Shown here one piece after another: positions 1-9,794 of a stretch of 49,687 nucleotides of DNA (the stretch's first letter is position 1; every line of letters begins with the position of its first letter). Both the position numbers and the translations under genes were made by a program. Origin of the DNA: an uncultured Eubacteriales bacterium (lineage in GTDB: Bacteria > Bacillota > Clostridia > Oscillospirales > Oscillospiraceae); NCBI GenBank assembly GCA_900316205.1, contig ONBX01000028.1, forward strand, positions 1 to 49,687, given 5' to 3'. The notes under the pieces were generated by a model. The model made no database searches and was not told the origin of the DNA. It saw only the letters and a list, made by a program, of their open reading frames with translations.

Positions 1-453
1 GAGGGAGGCTATTGGCTCCCTCTCCGAGGGAGCTGTCCCAGTGATCACACTGGGACTGAGGGAGTCCCCGCTGCCGGTGCAGTGAGCATTGGCCCCCTTG
101 TCTAAAGGTGGCTGTCACCGGAGCCTGCGTCGGTGACTGGGGATACGAAATACTTCTCAGGCCCCGTTCAGAGCAGAGAGAAAGAAAGTATCCCTCCGCC
201 CCAGTGTGCGCACTGGGGCACCCCCCTTTAGGCAAGGGGGGCTTTGGGCGGTGCAAGCAATCCTCGTCTCCGGGCTTCCCCTGGAGGGGAAGCTGTCGCG
301 GCGCGTCTCACGCAAGCGCCGTGACTGATGAGGTGGAAATCCTTTCGCCATCTTGCAGCCGGACTGTCGTTGTGAAGGTCGCCACCTCATCCGTCATGCG
401 GCGGGCCGTAACACGCCGCATGACACCTTCTCCTCAAGGAGAAGGCTTTGGGC
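1..453. repeat. Tandem cluster of five two-hairpin repeats
   Basis: This gene-free stretch holds five related elements. Each has a short C-rich/G-rich hairpin, a GCTGTC-like joint and a second hairpin ending GAC-TGA-(GGGAG or TGAGGTGG). Forward units lie near 15-65, 91-146 and 274-335. Reverse units lie near 196-247 and 382-452. Clear stems are CTTCCCC/GGGGAAG at 275-281/286-292 and GTCATGCGGCG/CGCCGCATGAC at 393-403/414-424. Arm sequences differ between units while pairing is kept. The window edge cuts into the first unit's flank. The same family recurs at 6687-6778 and 7177-7345. It looks like a REP/MITE-type intergenic family; the rest of the stretch shows no gene. Confidence 0.75.
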
Positions 454-468
454 GTCGCCGTGCTTCCG

Positions 469-3400
469 TCAGGCCAGAACCTTGCGCAGGCGAACCATGT
501 CAAGGATGTCGATGACCCCGTCGCCGTTGAGATCCGCGGCGACCTCGTCAAAGACACCTTCAATGGGAAGGTCCACCAGGTATTTGCGCAGCAGCATCAG
601 ATCCAGGGCATTTACCTCACCGTCCCGGTTGATATCGCCTGCCGGTACGATGATGACATGGCTTGCCATGCTTGAGCCATCGGGCACGGTGATGGTGAAT
701 ATTCCGCCATATTCCTTCACAAGGCCGCCCGCCGGGGTGGTGATCCGATGAGTCTCGGGGATCACGATGGCGGTCTTGGCGCGAATCGCCACATATGCCT
801 CAACATCCCAGGCGCCGGGACCGACGATCACGGTGCCCGGTATTTCGGTAGCGTCCACACCTCCGTAAATGCCCCAGCCGCTTGCGTGGCTGTTGCGGAT
901 CGTCACGTTGCCGTCCACCCGGAGCGTGCCGTTGGTGAAGTACAGTCCCCGGCTCGTGCGGGTGTTGCCTGTGAAGTCGCCGGTAATGTACACGTCGCCC
1001 ACGCAGCTGACCAGAGCGCCGTCGCCGTCGCTGTTATGCTTGATGTCGATGCTGACGCTGCCGTTGACCGTGAGAGCGCTGCAGCTGACGCCGTAGGTAG
1101 CGTCGCAGTCGATGGTCAGATCTCCGTTGACGCTCAGGGGGCCGTTCACACGGATCATGTAGCTGACCCAGTTCATCACATTTCCGTAGGTAGATTGGTT
1201 GGTCAGCCTGAGCTCTCCGGGAGTCTGGATGTTCAGCTCGTGCAGGCACCAGATCTCGGCTCGGTACTTCGTGCCTAAAAGACTTTCTTCAAACAGTCCC
1301 CGGATGGCAGGCTCGGCCACCGTGAAGGTCAGCGTCTTCGTTTCCGGATCGTAGCTGGCCGTGCCGTCGCCCAGGATGTCGTCTCGGTTGGTCTCGTCGA
1401 CCTGGATCTCGCCCAGCCAGAGCCCGTAAGTCTCTACAGTTTCCGTCCACTTGGCGTAGAGGGTCAGATTCACCGTCACAGGGGTCGCAAAGTCATATTC
1501 CGCGGTGCAGGCCGCGTCCGTGTACCAGCCGCCGAAGGTCCAGCCCTCTTCGCTGGGATCGGCGGGACGGGCGGCAGTGGATTCGTGGTCCACCATCTGG
1601 GGCTCGGGAGCCGTGCCATGGCCCTGGACGTCAAAGCTCACCGTGTGCTTCCACATGGCAAACAGGACGAGATCCGCCGTAACAGGGGCGGAGAAGTCAT
1701 ACTCCTGCATGGAATAGCCGACCATTTGGTACCAGCCGGCGAAGGTCCAGCCCTCCTCGCTGGGATCGGCGGGGCGTATGGCCTGGGCGCCGGCGCCGAC
1801 GGTCTGGGCCGCGGGCGTGGTGCCGTGAGTGGTGGAGAAGCTGACGGTGAAGGTCTCCTGGGTCAGGATCCCCTCGCCATCCGCAAGGCCCACATAATAG
1901 GAAGAATCGTCGCTGAAGAAGAAGGCCCCGGGGGATTTGCCTTCGTTATAGCTGTTAAAGCCGCTGGTAAAGACGCCGGGGCTTTCCATCCCCACGCCCA
2001 CTCTGGCGCCCTCTGTCAGCGCACCGGTGACGGTAATCCGCCCCTCCGGCAGATAAACGTTTGTTATCTCGCTGTTGATGTTCTTGTTCCCCTCGATCAC
2101 GGGCGCGCCGCTGAGCTTGAAAACGCTCGAGGAATCGTAGAGATACACGCCGCCGCCATAGATAGAGGCCGTGTTGTCTCGAATTTCGCCGCCGCTCATG
2201 ACGAAGCTTTTGCCCACCGCCACAAATACGCCGCCGCCTGGGGCAAAGCCTCCATAAGTCTTCAAGGCGCGGTTGTTCCGGATGGTGCCGCCGCTCATGG
2301 TGAAGGTACCGGCAGCATACACGCCGCCGCCTCTTTCAGACTCGTTGCGGCTGATCACGCCGCCGCTCATGGTGAAGGCGTCGGCCCAAACACCGCCGCC
2401 CTGATCAGCGCCGTTAAAGCTGATCTCGCCGCCGTACATACGGAACGTGCCCCATGATTTGACGCCGCCGCCATCTCCGTCTGTCCCGTTCCCGGTGATC
2501 CTGCCTCCGTAGAGATTGAGCGTACCGAACATATCCACATACACGCCGCCGCCGCTGTAAATACTGTATCCGCCGGTGATCGCGCCCGGGTCTTCGCTGC
2601 AGTCATACAGATTCAGCGTGGCCCCGCCGGGGATCTCAATGACTCGCTCGGACGCGGCCATCCGGATGGTGTGGCCGCGCAGGCAGAGGTCCACCCTGCC
2701 CTCGGGGACGGTCCAGGTCTTGCTGAGGGTCACATCGTTGCACAGGTAATAGCTGCCCGGCACGCTGGGAAGGCTGGTCGCTCCCGTCCAGGGCAGGAAA
2801 TCGATCTCGTCATGGAAGTGCTCGGGGGGCGTAATGGTCACGGTCTTCGCCGGCGCGCTGATGGCGGGATCATAGATCCGCGCCCCGTCCACATATGCCT
2901 CCTCGGGATCGGTGATCTTGTCCTGCTCCAGGGTGATGCCCTCGGTAAAGCTGTTGACGGCCGCGGTGCCGGCGTGGATCTCCACCCAGGAGCCGGAGAC
3001 GGTCAGCGCCGAGCCCGCGGTGCCCACAAGGCCGTTTTCCACAATCTTCACCAGAATGCTCACGCCCTGCAGCGTCAGGTCCGCACCGTTCAGCATCCTG
3101 ACGCCGTCGGGAAGGATGCCGCTGCCGATTCCGCTGGCGTTGAGCACCAGGCGGCCCGTGTCCCCGGGGGCGGTGATGGTGAGATCCTGGTCGCTCTCGA
3201 TGATGCCGTGGACGTAAGACGCCGAGGAGACGGTGTTCAGCTCGATGCCGGAGGCCACCAGAATGGTCAGGCCCGGGATGTGGTTTTCGATGTAGGGGAG
3301 ATTGGAGCTCCTGTAGTCCGCTTCGCCCAGACCGTCCAGGGTCAGGGTATTGGTCTCCGGGTCATAGACGGCCCTGCCGTCCAGCACGCTGGTGTTCCCG

Positions 3401-6400
3401 GCGGAAAGCCGGATGCCGTCCACATAGAGATCGAAGAGCGCATTGGAGATGATTACCCTTCCGGAGACCCCGCCGTCAAAGATCGTGCCCCCGGAGGCAA
3501 CGCCTTCGATCAGGCCGCAGTGATCCAGGCTGATGCCGCCGGTGTAGCCGGTGACGGCGGCTCCGGTATCGTTGGCATAGCCCCAGATATCTCCGCAGCA
3601 GTTGATGAAGGTCAGCACGGAACCGCTCTCGCCCAGAAGGCCCTTCCGGGCTCCCTGTGCCACCCGGAGGTCGATTCCCCTGATGGTGAGGGATTTGGAG
3701 TGGATGCCGTCAAAGCTGATCTCCTCGCCGCTGCTCTTGAGAGTCAGGACAGGCATGGTCTCCGTGCCCTCCGCGGCCCGAAGGAAGATGCGGGAACCGG
3801 TGCTGTTGATGATGGGGGTATAGCTGTTGTAGTTTTTCAGCGCGGCGGTCAGGGTCACGTCGCCGCCGAGCTCGATGCGCAGCTCGTTCAGACCGCTGTC
3901 GATCACGGGGCGGACCTTATAGGTTTTCAGCAGCTCCGCCGTGGCGGTGGGCTGGGTGTAATCGCCGGAGATGCTGAGGGTATTGGTCTCAACGTTGTAG
4001 GCGAAGACGCCGTTGCCCAGGATATCAGAAGCGTTGTCGGCGTATACCCGCGTGCCGTCGATCACCAGGTCATAGACCGTGGGATGGACGAGAAGATCCT
4101 TCACCAGCTGATCCCCGTCCCAGGATTCGATGCAGAGACTGCCGCCGGAAAGCTTGGGATAGGCCGGGACCGCCCAGCCGCAGCCCGTGAGCGTGACGCC
4201 ACCTTTGAAGCTGAAGAAACCGGAGGTGAAGATCCCCTCGCAGGAAACCCGGGATCTTTCCAGACGGAGGGCGCTGCTGCCCCCCTCCTCATCGCCCCGG
4301 AGGCCGTAGCCCGTGTTGCTGATGGTGAGATCCATGTCCTGAACGGTCAGGGTGGAGTCGCCATACATGTGGATGCCGGCCCGGTTAAAGACGCCGCTGC
4401 CCGCGAGGGTGAGGCTATAGCCCGCGTCTGTCTCCAGCGGCCGGATGGTCATGCTGCCGTGGCTTTCGATCAGGCCCCGGATGCTCTGGGAAGAGCTGGT
4501 GGAGCTCAGCGCGCCGTATTCCGACGCAACGACGACCGTGAGGCCGTTGATGTAGTTCTCGATCACCGGGGCGTTGGCAGTGCTCTGCCAGTTGCCGTTG
4601 ATGTAGAGGGTCTTGGTGTCGGAGTTGAAGGAAAAGATCCCGTTGTCCAGAATATCCTCCTTGTTGCTCTCCGTCACCGTGACGCCGGCCACGCCCAGGG
4701 GATAGGGTCCCTGGCCCAGGACCACCCGGGTGGCCCAGGTGCTGCCGTTGGACTCACAGACGATGCCCTGGCTGTCGATCACGGCGCCGAAGGGCTGGAC
4801 AAAGCAGCAGTCGTCCATGTCGATGCCCTGGGGGAAGCGGAAAATGGCCGCCTCGGTGGTGGTGAGGATGCCGGAGCAGCTCTCCAGATTCAGAGCGCTC
4901 TGCCAGCTCGTGCCGCCGTCCATGGCATAGCGGATGTTGTTGTAGGCATAGAGCTTCAGGTCCCGCAGGGTCAGGGTGTGGCCGCCCACATAGACGCCGT
5001 CGGCGCTGCCGTTATTGGGGCCGACAAAGGACAGACTATAATTCCCGTTGCCAGTGATGGTGGTGTCCGCTGAAAGGCGCAGGAAAGTGAAGCTTGCAGT
5101 GCCCGCCGCGAGGTGCAGGCTCACACTGGAGTCGACAGAGATGGTGAGCCCGGGGATGCTGTTCCAGATGACATAGTTATAAGCGTAATCCGCGGGTACA
5201 TCCCAGTATCCCTGCAGGTGCAGGGTGTTTGTGTCCGGGTCATAAGTCCAGGCGAAGGTATTGTCGATCAAGTTGGAGAGGTGATTGGTGTCAGGCTGCG
5301 ATCCGGCTGTGACCTTCTCGCCCGCAATGGTCAGGTCATATTCAACGTAGTAGGGGTCCCATGTGCCCCAGGTGAGGCTGCCGCCGTAGTTCTGCAGCTT
5401 GTCCTCGGTCCAGTTTTCGTTGAAATAGGGGTAATTGGCCCGGGCGCTGACGCCGGTAAAGGCAGTATCGTAGATCGTGGGCGGATTTCCCAGGAAATAG
5501 ATCCTTTTCAGCCCGGTGCAGCCTTCAAAGGCGCTGGCACCCAGGGAGGAGATGCTCACCGGGAAGCGGAGCTCCACCAGGGAAGTGCAGCCCTTGAAGG
5601 CAGAGCCTCTAATGTATTTTGTGCTCGAGCCAAAGCTCACGCGGGCAAGGCTGGCGCAGTTTTGGAAGGCAGTGCTTTGCAGCTCTTCCACGCCGTCCGG
5701 GATCACGATCTCGGTCAGCGCACTGCAGTCGGCAAAGGCTGAGGTGCTGATCGTGCTCACAGAGCCGGGAAGCGTCAGCTCCGTCAGGCTGCTGCAGCCT
5801 TTGAAGGCGGAACTGCCGATGCTGGTGACGCCGTCCGGGACGCCCACGCTCGCAAGAGAGCTGCAGTTCAGGAATGCGTAGCTCTGAATGTATTTTACAT
5901 TTGAGGGGATGATGATCTGCGCGAGAGAACTGCAGCCGTTAAACACATTGTCACCAAGTCCCCAGTTCCCCAGATTGGAGGGAAGGTTTACATTCGTGAG
6001 CTTCGTGCAGTTCCGAAAGGCCGCGCTGGAAAGGGTCGTCACGCTGTCCGGGAGAGTCGCGGACACCAACTGATTGCAGCCGTAGAATGCGTATGCGCCG
6101 ATGGTCGTCACGCCGGACTCCACCACCAGGGAGGTGATAGAATTTTTGTAGCTGTTCCAGGGTGCCGCGTTGCTGCTGGAATACGTCGTCATGGCGCCGG
6201 TGCCGGAGATGGTGAGAACGCCGTCGTCCGTCAGCCTCCAGGTCAGGTTCGTGCCGCAGCTGCCGGAGGCCAGCTCCACGGTCTCCGTCTCCGCCGCAGG
6301 GGCAATGCTGCCGGTGGAATCGGAGTCGTCGGTCGGGACGTCGAGGACGCCGTCCCCTACAGGCGCGGCAGGGTCATCCGGCACTGGAGCAGGATCCTCC

Positions 6401-6519
6401 ACAGGTGCAATGGTGCCTTCTTCCTCCGGCTCTTCGGCATAAGCCAGACCGGGAGAGAACAGGGAGAAGACCATTACCAGGGCCAGCAAAAAGCTCAATA
6501 CGCGGTCGGTGGTTTTCAT
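469..6519 (-). CDS. Giant secreted BspA-like LRR / beta-helix protein with C-terminal dockerin
   Basis: A 2016-residue exported protein. The start at 6519 follows AAGGAGGA at good spacing; an in-frame start 27 nt upstream is less likely. Residues 1-28 form a signal peptide (MKTTDRVLSFLLALVMVFSL), followed by an acidic Pro-rich linker. Residues about 93-356 are BspA-type LRR_5 repeats (IGxxAFxGCxxLxxxxLPxxV). Four modules starting with a YDLxIxGxxV-like strand then D-I-L-x-x-G follow at about 393, 605, 816 and 1029, and a fifth at about 1698. Residues 1320-1490 carry GGGVY/MSGGxIxxN repeats of Pmp-like beta-helices. Residues 1556-1693 are two InlB B-type (Listeria-Bacteroides) repeats ending GWY...YAKW. 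Residues 1960-2016 are a type I dockerin with two intact DxNxDG calcium loops. No sortase motif is present, so attachment is probably through a cohesin. Its ligand is unknown. Confidence 0.9.
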   Translation of the reverse strand: MKTTDRVLSFLLALVMVFSLFSPGLAYAEEPEEEGTIAPVEDPAPVPDDPAAPVGDGVLDVPTDDSDSTGSIAPAAETETVELASGSCGTNLTWRLTDDGVLTISGTGAMTTYSSSNAAPWNSYKNSITSLVVESGVTTIGAYAFYGCNQLVSATLPDSVTTLSSAAFRNCTKLTNVNLPSNLGNWGLGDNVFNGCSSLAQIIIPSNVKYIQSYAFLNCSSLASVGVPDGVTSIGSSAFKGCSSLTELTLPGSVSTISTSAFADCSALTEIVIPDGVEELQSTAFQNCASLARVSFGSSTKYIRGSAFKGCTSLVELRFPVSISSLGASAFEGCTGLKRIYFLGNPPTIYDTAFTGVSARANYPYFNENWTEDKLQNYGGSLTWGTWDPYYVEYDLTIAGEKVTAGSQPDTNHLSNLIDNTFAWTYDPDTNTLHLQGYWDVPADYAYNYVIWNSIPGLTISVDSSVSLHLAAGTASFTFLRLSADTTITGNGNYSLSFVGPNNGSADGVYVGGHTLTLRDLKLYAYNNIRYAMDGGTSWQSALNLESCSGILTTTEAAIFRFPQGIDMDDCCFVQPFGAVIDSQGIVCESNGSTWATRVVLGQGPYPLGVAGVTVTESNKEDILDNGIFSFNSDTKTLYINGNWQSTANAPVIENYINGLTVVVASEYGALSSTSSSQSIRGLIESHGSMTIRPLETDAGYSLTLAGSGVFNRAGIHMYGDSTLTVQDMDLTISNTGYGLRGDEEGGSSALRLERSRVSCEGIFTSGFFSFKGGVTLTGCGWAVPAYPKLSGGSLCIESWDGDQLVKDLLVHPTVYDLVIDGTRVYADNASDILGNGVFAYNVETNTLSISGDYTQPTATAELLKTYKVRPVIDSGLNELRIELGGDVTLTAALKNYNSYTPIINSTGSRIFLRAAEGTETMPVLTLKSSGEEISFDGIHSKSLTIRGIDLRVAQGARKGLLGESGSVLTFINCCGDIWGYANDTGAAVTGYTGGISLDHCGLIEGVASGGTIFDGGVSGRVIISNALFDLYVDGIRLSAGNTSVLDGRAVYDPETNTLTLDGLGEADYRSSNLPYIENHIPGLTILVASGIELNTVSSASYVHGIIESDQDLTITAPGDTGRLVLNASGIGSGILPDGVRMLNGADLTLQGVSILVKIVENGLVGTAGSALTVSGSWVEIHAGTAAVNSFTEGITLEQDKITDPEEAYVDGARIYDPAISAPAKTVTITPPEHFHDEIDFLPWTGATSLPSVPGSYYLCNDVTLSKTWTVPEGRVDLCLRGHTIRMAASERVIEIPGGATLNLYDCSEDPGAITGGYSIYSGGGVYVDMFGTLNLYGGRITGNGTDGDGGGVKSWGTFRMYGGEISFNGADQGGGVWADAFTMSGGVISRNESERGGGVYAAGTFTMSGGTIRNNRALKTYGGFAPGGGVFVAVGKSFVMSGGEIRDNTASIYGGGVYLYDSSSVFKLSGAPVIEGNKNINSEITNVYLPEGRITVTGALTEGARVGVGMESPGVFTSGFNSYNEGKSPGAFFFSDDSSYYVGLADGEGILTQETFTVSFSTTHGTTPAAQTVGAGAQAIRPADPSEEGWTFAGWYQMVGYSMQEYDFSAPVTADLVLFAMWKHTVSFDVQGHGTAPEPQMVDHESTAARPADPSEEGWTFGGWYTDAACTAEYDFATPVTVNLTLYAKWTETVETYGLWLGEIQVDETNRDDILGDGTASYDPETKTLTFTVAEPAIRGLFEESLLGTKYRAEIWCLHELNIQTPGELRLTNQSTYGNVMNWVSYMIRVNGPLSVNGDLTIDCDATYGVSCSALTVNGSVSIDIKHNSDGDGALVSCVGDVYITGDFTGNTRTSRGLYFTNGTLRVDGNVTIRNSHASGWGIYGGVDATEIPGTVIVGPGAWDVEAYVAIRAKTAIVIPETHRITTPAGGLVKEYGGIFTITVPDGSSMASHVIIVPAGDINRDGEVNALDLMLLRKYLVDLPIEGVFDEVAADLNGDGVIDILDMVRLRKVLA

Positions 6520-6686
6520 GGGCTGTTCCTCCTTGATAATTGACATTTTATGGTTATTTTATCTATACATTTCCATTTTAAATGTAGCAGAAAAACCCAG
6601 GCTTGTCCAGCAGAAAAAAGGAAGAAATATGAAAAATCGCAGGATCGATGATCCTACGATGGTTTGGATTGAAATATTGTCGAAAA

Positions 6687-6778
6687 GACTCCCTCCGTCA
6701 CGGCGCTTGCGGGGTGGGAGGCAAATTGGCTCCCTCTTTGAGGGAGCTGTCCCAGTGCGCACACTGGGACTGAGGGAG
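6687..6778. repeat. Two-hairpin repeat, copy B (left flank of DUF559 gene)
   Basis: A back-to-back pair of units of the same family as 1-453. It begins GACTCCCTCCGTCACGGCGC and ends CACTGGGACTGAGGGAG. Compared with 7177-7294 it lacks about 26 nt of the first unit. It ends 1 nt before the stop codon of the DUF559 gene. Confidence 0.8.
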
Positions 6779-6779
6779 A

Positions 6780-7139
6780 TTATGAGACCCTGGAATTCAC
6801 AACGTGGTCGATCTGCTCACACACCGCGCGAAATTGGGTATTGATCTCGTGATTTGAAAAACGAAGAACCGATAGTCCAAGTTTTTGTAGTTCTGCTGTT
6901 CGTTTCTCATCCTCTGCTTGCAACTTCGGATCATAATGCTGGGAACCGTCTATCTCAATGACCAGCTTGGCAGCATGGCAATAGAAATCAACGATATAAT
7001 GATCAATGGCTTTCTGGCGCTGAAATCTTATCGGATAGGAACGAAGGAAATCGTACCACAAATGATTTTCCTGCGGTGTGGCATGCTTACGCATATTCTT
7101 TGCCAAAGGAATCAGATCAGACTTATATGGCAATGACAT
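6780..7139 (-). CDS. DUF559 domain protein (Vsr-like/restriction endonuclease fold)
   Basis: A 119-residue protein matching the DUF559 family, whose fold resembles very-short-patch-repair endonucleases. The N-terminus has LAKNMRKHATPQENHLW, then FLRSYPIRFQRQKAIDHYIVDFYC and a catalytic-type region LVIEIDGSQHY, with further conserved residues E-D-x-x-R-x-x-x-L and VLRFSNHEI. The D-F-Y and E-I-D-G-x-x-H positions are the likely metal site. The start has AAGGAG 6 nt upstream. Its codons look more AT-rich than its neighbours. It sits alone between two same-orientation copies of an intergenic repeat, which suggests acquisition or movement as a cassette. DNA substrate and function are unknown. Confidence 0.85.
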   Translation of the reverse strand: MSLPYKSDLIPLAKNMRKHATPQENHLWYDFLRSYPIRFQRQKAIDHYIVDFYCHAAKLVIEIDGSQHYDPKLQAEDEKRTAELQKLGLSVLRFSNHEINTQFRAVCEQIDHVVNSRVS

Positions 7140-7176
7140 CGGAAGCTCCTTAGAACACTTTTACCTAATGGTGAAA

Positions 7177-7360
7177 GACTCCCTCCGTCACGGCGCTTGC
7201 GGGGGACGCGCCGCGCCACCTCCCTCAAAGAGGGAGGCAAATTGGCTCCCTCTTTGAGGGAGCTGTCCCAGTGCGCACACTGGGACTGAGGGAGTTCAGC
7301 ACCTCATCCGACATGCAGCGGACCGTGAAACGCCGCATGTCACTCACGCCCTGCGGGGAG
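7177..7360. repeat. Two-hairpin repeat, copy C (right flank of DUF559 gene) plus a further unit
   Basis: 7177-7294 is an inverted pair of units joined by AAATT and is the fuller form of the copy at 6687-6778, in the same orientation. A further unit follows, with ACATGCAGCG/CGCCGCATGT at 7311-7320/7331-7340. It matches the 382-424 unit with changes in the arms. The block fills the gap between the DUF559 gene and queA. Confidence 0.75.
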
Positions 7361-7371
7361 GGAGTCTAAGG

Positions 7372-8394
7372 TTACGAGATGAACATAGCGTCGCCGAAGG
7401 AGAAGAAGCGGTAGCGCTCCTGCACGGCGACCTCATAGGCGTGGAGGACGTGCTCCCGTCCGGCGAGGGCGGAGACCAGCATAATCAGCGTACTCTCCGG
7501 CAGGTGGAAGTTCGTGACCAGGGCGTCGATGCACTTGAAGCGGTAGCCGGGATAGATGAAGATATTGGTCCAGCCGGAGCAGGGCTCCAGGGTGCCGTCC
7601 TCTTTGGCAAAGCTCTCCAGGGTGCGGCAGGAGGTGGTGCCCACGGAGACGATCCGGCCGCCGGCGCGCTTGGTCTCGTTCACAAGCCGGGCTGTACGCT
7701 CCGGAATGATGCAGAACTCCGCGTGCATGGGGTGGTCCTCGATCTCGTCCTCCTTCACGGGCCGGAAGGTGCCGAGACCCACGTGCAGCGTTACATATGC
7801 CACCTTGACGCCCATGGCCTCGATCTGGGCCAGCAGCTCTTTGGTGAAGTGCAGGCCCGCGGTGGGGGCGGCGGCGCTGCCAAGCTCCCGGGAATAGACG
7901 GTCTGATAGCGCTCGGCATCCTGCAGCTCCTCCCGGATATAGGGCGGCAGCGGCATCTTGCCAAGGCGCTCCAGCACCTCCAGGAAAATGCCCTCGTAGT
8001 GGAACTGGACAATGCGATTGCCGCCCTCGATGACCTCCAGGACGGTGGCAGTGAGCTCCCCGTCGCCAAAGATCAGCTCCTGGCCGGGACGGGTCTTGCG
8101 GCCGGGACGGGAAAGGCACTCCCACTTCCCTTCTCCCAGGTCCCGCAGCAGCACCAGCTCCACCGTACCGCCGCTGGGGCGGGCGCCGATAAGCCGGGCG
8201 GGCAGGACGCGGGAATCATTCAGCACCAGGCAGTCCCCTGGTCGGAGGTACTTGGGAAGCTCATAAAAATGGGCGTGCTCCAGCTCCCCAGTCTCCTTAT
8301 CCAGGTGCAGCAGGCGGGAAGCGTCGCGCTGCTGCAGCGGGGTTTGGGCGATGAGTTCTTCAGGAAGGTCAAAAGAAAAATCGGTTCTCTTCAT
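7372..8394 (-). CDS. queA: S-adenosylmethionine:tRNA ribosyltransferase-isomerase
   Basis: A cytosolic enzyme of queuosine synthesis. It transfers the ribosyl part of SAM to 7-aminomethyl-7-deazaguanine in tRNA, giving epoxyqueuosine. At 340 residues it has the family's usual length. Recognisable family stretches are [20 protein letters not shown] at the start, [34 protein letters not shown] and [19 protein letters not shown]. The ATG start overlaps the stop of the upstream SpoIID-family gene as ATGA, implying translational coupling. The start of a longer open frame upstream is not used because it would overlap that gene by over 240 nt. The two genes likely share the promoter at 9707-9735. 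The downstream repeat block may act in termination. Confidence 0.95.
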   Translation of the reverse strand: MKRTDFSFDLPEELIAQTPLQQRDASRLLHLDKETGELEHAHFYELPKYLRPGDCLVLNDSRVLPARLIGARPSGGTVELVLLRDLGEGKWECLSRPGRKTRPGQELIFGDGELTATVLEVIEGGNRIVQFHYEGIFLEVLERLGKMPLPPYIREELQDAERYQTVYSRELGSAAAPTAGLHFTKELLAQIEAMGVKVAYVTLHVGLGTFRPVKEDEIEDHPMHAEFCIIPERTARLVNETKRAGGRIVSVGTTSCRTLESFAKEDGTLEPCSGWTNIFIYPGYRFKCIDALVTNFHLPESTLIMLVSALAGREHVLHAYEVAVQERYRFFSFGDAMFIS

Positions 8395-9659
8395 GCAGCA
8401 TAGGCTCCTGTATAGTAAAATGCAAGGATTTGGCGATAAGTATAGCCGTGCTTTTCCGCCATGGCGCGGGCGCCCCACTGGCTCATGCCGCAGTTGTGGC
8501 CCATACCGCTGCCGGTGAAGACGAAGGCGCCGTCCTTGTCGCGGGTGATGGTGAAGCAATGGCTGTAAAGCCGAAGGGGCTTGCAGCAGTCCCGGCCCGC
8601 AAGGCGCAGTTCCCGGCCGCTTTCGGACACGAAGCACAGGGCGATCACGTTGCCGAAGCGGGAGCGCTCCGGGATGATGTCCACGATGGGGTCGATCTCA
8701 TACCCCTCCTGGCCCAGGCGGAAGGTGACGGTCTCGGCAGGAAAGGTCAGGGTCCAGCGGCGGTAGGCGAAGTTCTCCTCGGCCTCAAAGGGGTCACGCT
8801 TGCCCAGGAGATAAGGACGGTCCGCGTCGAAGATCAGGGAGCCGTCCTCGGTGTAGCCGCCGTCGGCTGCGAAATAATAGATCTCGCAGATCTCGCCCCG
8901 GTAGCGCAGGACCTGGCCGGCGGTGGCGTCCACGGCGGCGTCGGTGGCAGCACTGGCCCAGGCCAGGCCCTTGTACACCTGGCACTCGGTATTGTCGTTG
9001 AGGTCAAAGCCCTCCTCGGGGAAGCTGTTCTGGTTATAGACCACGTAGGTCCGGGCGCAGACGGCCTGGGCCTTCAGCGCTTCGGCGGGCCAGTCCGCCC
9101 CCATCTCATAGGGGACCACGCCCTTAACGTAGCTCTCCAGGGGAAGGACGTTTACGACGGTCATGCTGTCGTCGGGCTGTCTGCGGCACTCAAAGCCGCC
9201 GGCATAGCGATTTTCCCCGTAGCCCGTGTCGCCGGAAAGGCACTCGATGGCGAGAAAGGGGTTGGGGGTCAGGTACAAAAGCGCGCCGTTTTCTCCCGAG
9301 AGGAGCATGAGGCCGTTTTCGCTGTACCAGGAGGGGCAAATCACGATCAGCTCCTGCTTCACCCGGTCCAGCTCATGGAAGACCCGTGTATCATCGTAGT
9401 ACCCGATGCGAAAACCCTGGCCGTTGTTGTCCCGGAAGATCGCTTCCGGCACCGCGGAGGCGCCAAAGCTCAGCCCGATGCGTACGGTATGGACTGGCAG
9501 GGGCGTATTCTCCCAGGTACCGGGGTCCGCGTCAAACTGCCCGTCCAGCCAATCGGCCTCCGCGGGGGCGGTGCCCTTGCGGTCCGGGATGGAGGGCTCC
9601 TGGGCGAAGGCGGCTGGAGCGAGGGCGAACAGCAAGCATAGTGCGAGACATAGGCTCAA
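8391..9659 (-). CDS. SpoIID/LytB domain exported protein
   Basis: An exported protein of the SpoIID/LytB (amidase enhancer) family. SpoIID itself is a peptidoglycan lytic transglycosylase acting in spore engulfment. Features are a hydrophobic signal sequence ([18 protein letters not shown]), then the SpoIID domain with [34 protein letters not shown] and, at the C-terminus, [19 protein letters not shown]. The start is uncertain. TTG at 9659 begins inside the signal peptide and is about 21 nt from the GGAGGGGAGGGG Shine-Dalgarno (9681-9692). An in-frame ACG at 9674, 6 nt from it, would add TYRRI and give a normal basic n-region. It may be SpoIID itself or a paralogue; the usual spoIID neighbours (murA, spoIIQ) are absent. 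Confidence 0.85.
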   Translation of the reverse strand: MSLCLALCLLFALAPAAFAQEPSIPDRKGTAPAEADWLDGQFDADPGTWENTPLPVHTVRIGLSFGASAVPEAIFRDNNGQGFRIGYYDDTRVFHELDRVKQELIVICPSWYSENGLMLLSGENGALLYLTPNPFLAIECLSGDTGYGENRYAGGFECRRQPDDSMTVVNVLPLESYVKGVVPYEMGADWPAEALKAQAVCARTYVVYNQNSFPEEGFDLNDNTECQVYKGLAWASAATDAAVDATAGQVLRYRGEICEIYYFAADGGYTEDGSLIFDADRPYLLGKRDPFEAEENFAYRRWTLTFPAETVTFRLGQEGYEIDPIVDIIPERSRFGNVIALCFVSESGRELRLAGRDCCKPLRLYSHCFTITRDKDGAFVFTGSGMGHNCGMSQWGARAMAEKHGYTYRQILAFYYTGAYAA

Positions 9660-9706
9660 GATCCTGCGATACGTGGCGCTCCCCTCCCCTCCGACGGTTT
9701 TCCTGT

Positions 9707-9735
9707 AGTATAGCAGATGGCGCCAGCTTTTTCAA
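9707..9735 (-). promoter_or_regulatory. Sigma-A-type promoter for the spoIID-like/queA operon
   Basis: TTGAAA (9735-9730) and TATACT (9712-9707) on the minus strand are separated by exactly 17 nt. Predicted transcription starts near 9700, leaving a short leader that contains the purine-rich Shine-Dalgarno. Confidence 0.6.
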
Positions 9736-9794
9736 TGGCATAGACGTCCTCCGGGCGGCATAGACTTTGCCGAAAACCACTTGAGGAGGCACGT

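Noticed and set aside
2671-5073. 800-codon open frame antisense to the first giant gene
   Set aside because: It has no ribosome site or recognisable domain and lies fully opposite a clear domain-rich gene; it is a shadow of codon bias in GC-rich DNA.
7372-8637. Extended queA start at 8637
   Set aside because: The added 81 residues have no family resemblance and would overlap the SpoIID-like gene; the ATGA overlap at 8391-8394 is the normal start.
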